64,000 bases of DNA from Phlebopus portentosus (taxonomy: Eukaryota > Basidiomycota > Agaricomycetes > Boletales > Boletinellaceae): contig JAYXKI010000010.1 of assembly GCA_037892935.1 (NCBI GenBank), forward strand, positions 1,550,001 through 1,614,000. The letters run 5' to 3'. The notes beneath the pieces were generated by a model. That model had not been told where the DNA came from. It made no database searches and worked only from the letters and a program-made list of their open reading frames with translations. The position numbers and the translations under genes were made by a program. Positions 59,907 through 64,000 of the stretch are shown in pieces; position 1 is the stretch's first letter, and each line of letters opens with the position of its first letter.

Positions 59907-61139
59907 TCAACAATCCAAAGTCCACAAACATACACTATCTTCAGATTTAACAGCCTATACAAGCACATCATAGCGATAGTGACAAAAGAAGAAATAACTA
60001 TCCAAAGAATTAATGGAATACACCTGCCTGCAGAGTTGCTCAACAACTAAAGCGTCATCCTGAGGACCAGGACCCTGCCGTTTTAACCTGGACTTGATTA
60101 TGGAGAATGCAAGTTCAATAGGATTGTAGTCTGGTGAGTAAGGAGGAAGAAATTCAAGCCTGACACCCCTAAGCAAAGGGGTCAGTATATGCTGCAACTT
60201 GCATTGCTAGTGAGACAGACCAAGATTCAATGAGCTCCTGAATCTCAGGAGCCTTGTGTATCAGGCAGTTGTCTATTACAATGACTGATTGATTACCGGG
60301 GAAGGGATGCATTTTGTCCAACAGGCTGGCGATGAATTCTGTGAACAATTTGGTATTAAATGCGCCCTGTACAATAGTGCAGTTGATTGTCCTGTCGAGG
60401 CTGATAGCTGGCAAGACAGAGAAGCTAACAGAGTGAATCAGAAGCTTGTGACATGCCACAAGAGGCAGAATCACTGTTTCCCCCTATTGAAAAACTGCTT
60501 GCAACACGCACGGCAACCCTCAAGGGCCCAAGCAGTGTTGCAAAGAAAAGCCCACCGATTGCAAGCACTCTCATTGACAAATACCAGCTGTTCTACTGTG
60601 TACTGAGAGGCGATACATGCAACGTACTGTGCATGCAGAGTTTCATTTTGCTCGAGAGCCCTTTTCAATAACTAGACCATGACAATTTCAGTTCGCATGG
60701 ACTGCATGGGGAAGTAAAGCGACAGAGACAGCTACCTTCTTAAGTGTGAAACCAGCGTGCAGCAAGGACCTGTGTATAGTCGCATCCAAAGCCTCCTTCT
60801 CCCATCTTTCCTGGAGCAGTAGCCTCAACTCATCGATGTAACGGTCATTGAGATTGCTTAGTGACCCGAAATGGAACTACGTGGTGTGAACCAACAGCTA
60901 CCAGGACAGGTTTCAACATGTGCATACCTCGGTGTGGATATAATCAAGCACTTGAGGCCTTCCACGAAAACCAAGTTCATGCACAGCAACAGTCCCATTG
61001 CACTTGAACTCTCATATTATCCGGAAAACTGTTGTCTTGGGTATGTCGGTCAAGGCTGCGATCTAAGAGGCACTGAGTTTCTTGTTCATAGTGATGATGC
61101 ATTCCCATAAATTGTTGGACAGCCGTCTGCCATATTGCT
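59907..61139 (-). pseudogene. Tc1-type DD34E transposase, right copy, with complete C-terminus
   Basis: Inverted counterpart of the left copy. Core motifs: LVFVNESACN, where the first catalytic Asp has become Asn (one transition), SVIVIDNCLIHK (D2, about 60280) and PPYSPDYNPIELAFS (E, about 60130). The same two introns occur. Beyond the arm edge it continues KSRLKRQGPGPQDDALVVEQ and then, after a probable third intron, to a stop at about 59907. This copy therefore shows the full 3' end that the left arm lacks. The Asp loss and several stops make it inactive. Confidence 0.78.
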
Positions 61140-62183
61140 GGGGTTGCATAAATGAATGCTCAACATAAGCTGTAGAGATGGTGACTGTGAAGATGGTGAT
61201 GGCTCAAGATCAAGTAGCAACTCGACACATGAGTTAACCCTTCATCCTCACATGCATCGCTGCTCCTATCTCTTTGCCGTGGTGCCTCGTCTCTCATGAT
61301 GGTCTGTCCCCAGTAACTGGGGGTTCCCTCATGCCTGTGGGTGATGAGAGATTAGTGAGGATGAGGAGGGAACTGTAGACAAGTGATGAGAGCTGCTGTG
61401 TGGGGAGATACTGCATACAAAAGACTACCATCATGTGCATACACTCATATTTCTCTGAGAGATGTTTCTGTGGCCCTGGCAGGCATGCTCAGTTTGGTTG
61501 TAGCAGAAGTGCATGATGGCTGAGCTGACCTTGTTTGCCCTTGCCCAGATATGATTTTGGGTGACATTTCAGCAGAGGATGGTCACTGAGGTGGTTTCAA
61601 GTCTGATTGGTAGATAGTACATGTAATGTAGCCACATCCAAGCCTAACTCAGCTCAGCTACTGTCTTGGCTGAAAGCACCTATGCTGCTGTCTTTTTAGC
61701 AGAAACAATCAGATTTTTTGGTGTCCAAATGCGTGAGTTATGACAGATGCAATGAAGTAGGGGAGAGTTCTGTGAGCAGGAGTGACAATAAACCACCCAG
61801 TTTCACTACCACAATTATGTCAGGGAGCCTCAAGGAGTTGCATACAGGTGCCCACTGGGCTGGCCTGATTTATCAAACTTGAATCAGATTTTTCCGGATG
61901 ATGTTGGGCAAGCTATGATTTTTACACTGAACGGAGGGCATGACAAGGATTTAGCACTATGATGCTATCTTTTTAGTAGCAAAGTATATACTCAACAAAA
62001 CCCAGACATTTTTATATATACTGGAGCGCATTTTTGAGCAGGTTTTTTACATGGTTATATCAGATTTTTATGTGCTGTATTGACTGAGATATTCACTATT
62101 TTTTTTTTTTGCTCATCCAGGATGCACTTTGCGTCAAAAATACATGTGATTTTCCAAATTGCCAACAATTTTGCAATTAGCTA
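60087..62183 (-). repeat. Right inverted arm
   Basis: Reverse complement of 51056-53152, the same length by coordinates. A T-run at about 62099-62111 mirrors the A-run in the left arm. The terminal base before TA is A, where the left has the complementary C/G state, one transition apart. Confidence 0.82.
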
Positions 62184-62185
62184 TA

Positions 62186-63540
62186 ACTTCTTTTGATCAA
62201 GTCAGATTGGGTGCTTGGTCAGCAGTGTTAAGGTGATGGTCAGCAGTAATAAGTTGACAGTAGTAATTACTAGTCAGTGGTGTTAAGTAGTTTACAGTGT
62301 TACATACTTGTGGTGTGCTTCTTAGGCACCCATATATTGCCATTAATGTCTGTGACTATTACCTTAGTCACATGAACAGTAGTTTGGCTCTGGTAATTGC
62401 TGGACCTGTTACTAGTCATATTTGGAATACTGATCCTGTTGATCTGCTAATTATGTCACTCTTGATGCAAGTTTTTGAGCAGATTCTTTTACTACCCCTC
62501 TCTTAAGATGAACTTTTGGAGAAATATTCATCCTAATCTATAAGAAAGCTTGGATAAGGGAGTCACCTAGTGATAGTTGATGTTGCTATCAAACCATCAT
62601 TATCACTGCCCAGTTATGTCCAAAGTCACCATTATTTGCATTATTTTCATTATCCTTATTGTAATTTTTAGTATGAATCTTTAGATTCTAGAGCATAGGA
62701 GATATAATGAGGTGAGTTCTCTTACCTCTGTTTGCAGGTTGTAGTTGCTGATAATCTCATAGGATGATGACTATAAGATGCAATCAATTTCTGAAGGAAC
62801 TACAGCAATTTAGTAGCACGTTAACTGCATATTTCCTAATCCTAATGCACATTCTAATTCAGCTGATACTATCAATAAAGTGAGTATTTTAGTGCAAGAA
62901 AGTCATAAGAAGGGTGTCTGGAAAGTTGTAAAGGGTGGTAGGAAGGGATGTGAATGTGAAATGTGAAATGTAAAAGAGTTATGATATAATTAAAAGTGAT
63001 AAGAAAGAAAAAGTTGTAAAGTCATTACTGAATAAGTTTTTATATCACTTTGGAAGTGACTTGCCTAATGTATTGACTGGACGAGGGGTAATATTTAACT
63101 GAACCAATGTATAGTAATAGGTTCACCTACAGTTCATTAGCTCTCAAAGTAGTTTTCAAAAAGTAAAATAGAGTCAGAGTATCTATTTATCACATTGTTC
63201 TCTTTACCTAGACAAAGCAAACCATACAATAATTGACTTGGCTCCTCTTCCTCTACATAGAAGATAAGAAAAGGGTGCATAATACACTATATATCACTGG
63301 CATACACAAGAAGTGCAACAGTAATTAGTTAGTTAAACCAAGTAGGCTTAAACTACCCATCAACTTATTTATAACTCAGCATTTCAGTGAATATGGTGTA
63401 TAAATATTATAGTGAGTTGAGAATGATGGTTATATAAAGGCATAATTTAGTCAAATGGGACCATAGATATCATAGAAAAGATTAGAATGCATAATTGACT
63501 ATATCAGGTCATGATGTAGGAAAGAGGTTGCATAAAAGAG
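62186..63540. other. AT-rich right flank without recognised genes
   Basis: Very AT-rich sequence. Short CAGTNNTAA-type repeats occur at about 62220-62300. A 69-codon plus-strand frame (62297-62506) lacks any recognisable motif. Nothing else is identifiable by eye. Confidence 0.55.
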
Positions 63541-63549
63541 TAATAAAAA

Positions 63550-64000
63550 GCTTGCATAGATCATAGTTCTTTGCTCTCAGATATAATTTCTTGTAAGTTC
63601 ATCAGCATAGGTGATAGTTTGTTAATCTCACTTTCTTCTTCTGAATCAGTTTCATCTGATGAACCAAATTTCTCATCCTGCTTTATGATAGTGAGCATGT
63701 TGTCTGGCTAGTAGATCTCACTTGGATACTGATAGATGGTGATCATCATATCCTTCAGCATCAGATATCTTATCATCTGTAGTCTTTCTTTTGCTTTCTC
63801 TTCTCACCTATTGAGTTTTATAAGGTATTGTAGATTGTAGTTAACTATCCTTCCTTTAACTAGGTGGTGCATGATATCGTCAATTGATAGATTATTTACT
63901 TAGTCTGTAGATTGTCTGACTCCAATGAGCTCCTGGTACCTAGTACCTTTATAGTACTTCATCATATTGAGTACAACCATGAACTGTATAGTGTGGGAAG
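63550..64000 (-). pseudogene. Decayed coding trace of unknown family, open at the window edge
   Basis: On the minus strand a frame with few stops reads from the window end leftwards: HHLVKGRIVNYNLQYLIKLN, RLQMIRYLMLKDMMITIYQY, then an acidic stretch KFGSSDETDSEEESEINKL. The composition suggests former protein-coding sequence, perhaps of a transposon. It cannot be named and probably continues beyond 64000. Confidence 0.3.

Larger units (their letters stand above)
51056..62183. mobile_element. 11.1-kb Tc1-type transposon with ~2.1-kb inverted arms and cargo
   Basis: The outer ends read CAGCTAATTGCAAAATTG (51056) and, reverse-complemented from 62183, TAGCTAATTGCAAAATTG. Both are flanked by TA (51054-51055 and 62184-62185). 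Arms 51056-53152 and 60087-62183 (each about 2,097 bp) are inverted copies, differing mostly by transitions. Each carries a DD34E transposase gene pointing inward. No matching terminus is seen at the inner arm edges, so the simplest reading is one unit rather than two elements. The 6.9-kb centre holds at least three intron-bearing, unrecognised cargo genes in decayed form. Confidence 0.75.

Noticed and set aside
51056..62183. Starship-type or integrase-based giant element
   Set aside because: No tyrosine recombinase or DUF3435-like captain is seen. The ends and transposase are Tc1-type with TA flanks.
51056..62183. Two unrelated Tc1 insertions in opposite orientation
   Set aside because: Not fully excluded, but equal arm lengths, absence of inner termini, and TA flanks only at the outer ends favour a single unit.

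Overview
The window looks like a chromosome segment of a transposon-rich filamentous basidiomycete, most likely an agaricomycete. The evidence is a compact block of genes with many 50-65 bp GT-AG introns, protein families typical of that group (a PACT-domain pericentrin/Pcp1-like protein, a She3-like coiled-coil protein, a YANK-type kinase), and deep nesting of Ty3-type LTR elements, Tc1/mariner elements and MITEs. I see no rRNA, tRNA or CRISPR array.

Layout. 1-10.9 kb is repeat-derived: satellite-like tandem repeats (1-5.0 kb) interrupted by a solo LTR (2888-3879), a decayed Gag-protease element on the minus strand with its LTR (5.0-8.24 kb), MITE and LTR fragments, and an unidentified decayed ORF. 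10.9-25.1 kb is a CpG-containing island of six intact genes: Pcp1-like spindle pole protein (+), cardiolipin synthase (-), UAA-family nucleotide-sugar transporter (+), YANK/STK32-type kinase (+), She3-like coiled-coil protein (-) and Nup53/Nup35 nucleoporin (-). 25.2-29.1 kb holds two MITEs with TA target duplications, then AT-rich DNA.

29.16-50.25 kb is one old Ty3-type element (here Ty3-A). It sits inside an older LTR-like repeat (X) and is itself split by two younger insertions. One is a complete 6.6-kb chromodomain element on the minus strand (Ty3-B, 32427-39049, perfect CTAAC target duplication, apparently Tf1-like self-priming). The other is a 4.05-kb element with LTRs and Gag only (44886-48933, ATGT target duplication) that lies in the 3' LTR of Ty3-A and shares Ty3-A's primer-binding and polypurine sequences. 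Ty3-A also carries an antisense ORF with Zn2Cys6-like cysteine spacing between pol and the 3' LTR.

51.06-62.18 kb is the most unusual object. It is an 11.1-kb unit bounded by TA dinucleotides and short CAGCTAATTGC-type termini, with inverted arms of about 2.1 kb. Each arm carries a DD34E (Tc1-type) transposase gene with spliceosomal introns, and the arms enclose about 6.9 kb of unrecognised, intron-bearing cargo genes. The last 1.8 kb is AT-rich DNA with one weak decayed coding trace.

How the parts relate. The six island genes are ordinary housekeeping or cytoskeletal genes with short intergenic gaps, two of them sharing a 147-bp divergent promoter. The transposons around them are CpG-poor, and their premature stops are nearly all explained by C-to-T changes, as expected for methylated, silenced DNA. 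Exon models and repeat boundaries were worked out by eye from the sequence. Family names rest on recognised motifs, not on database searches.
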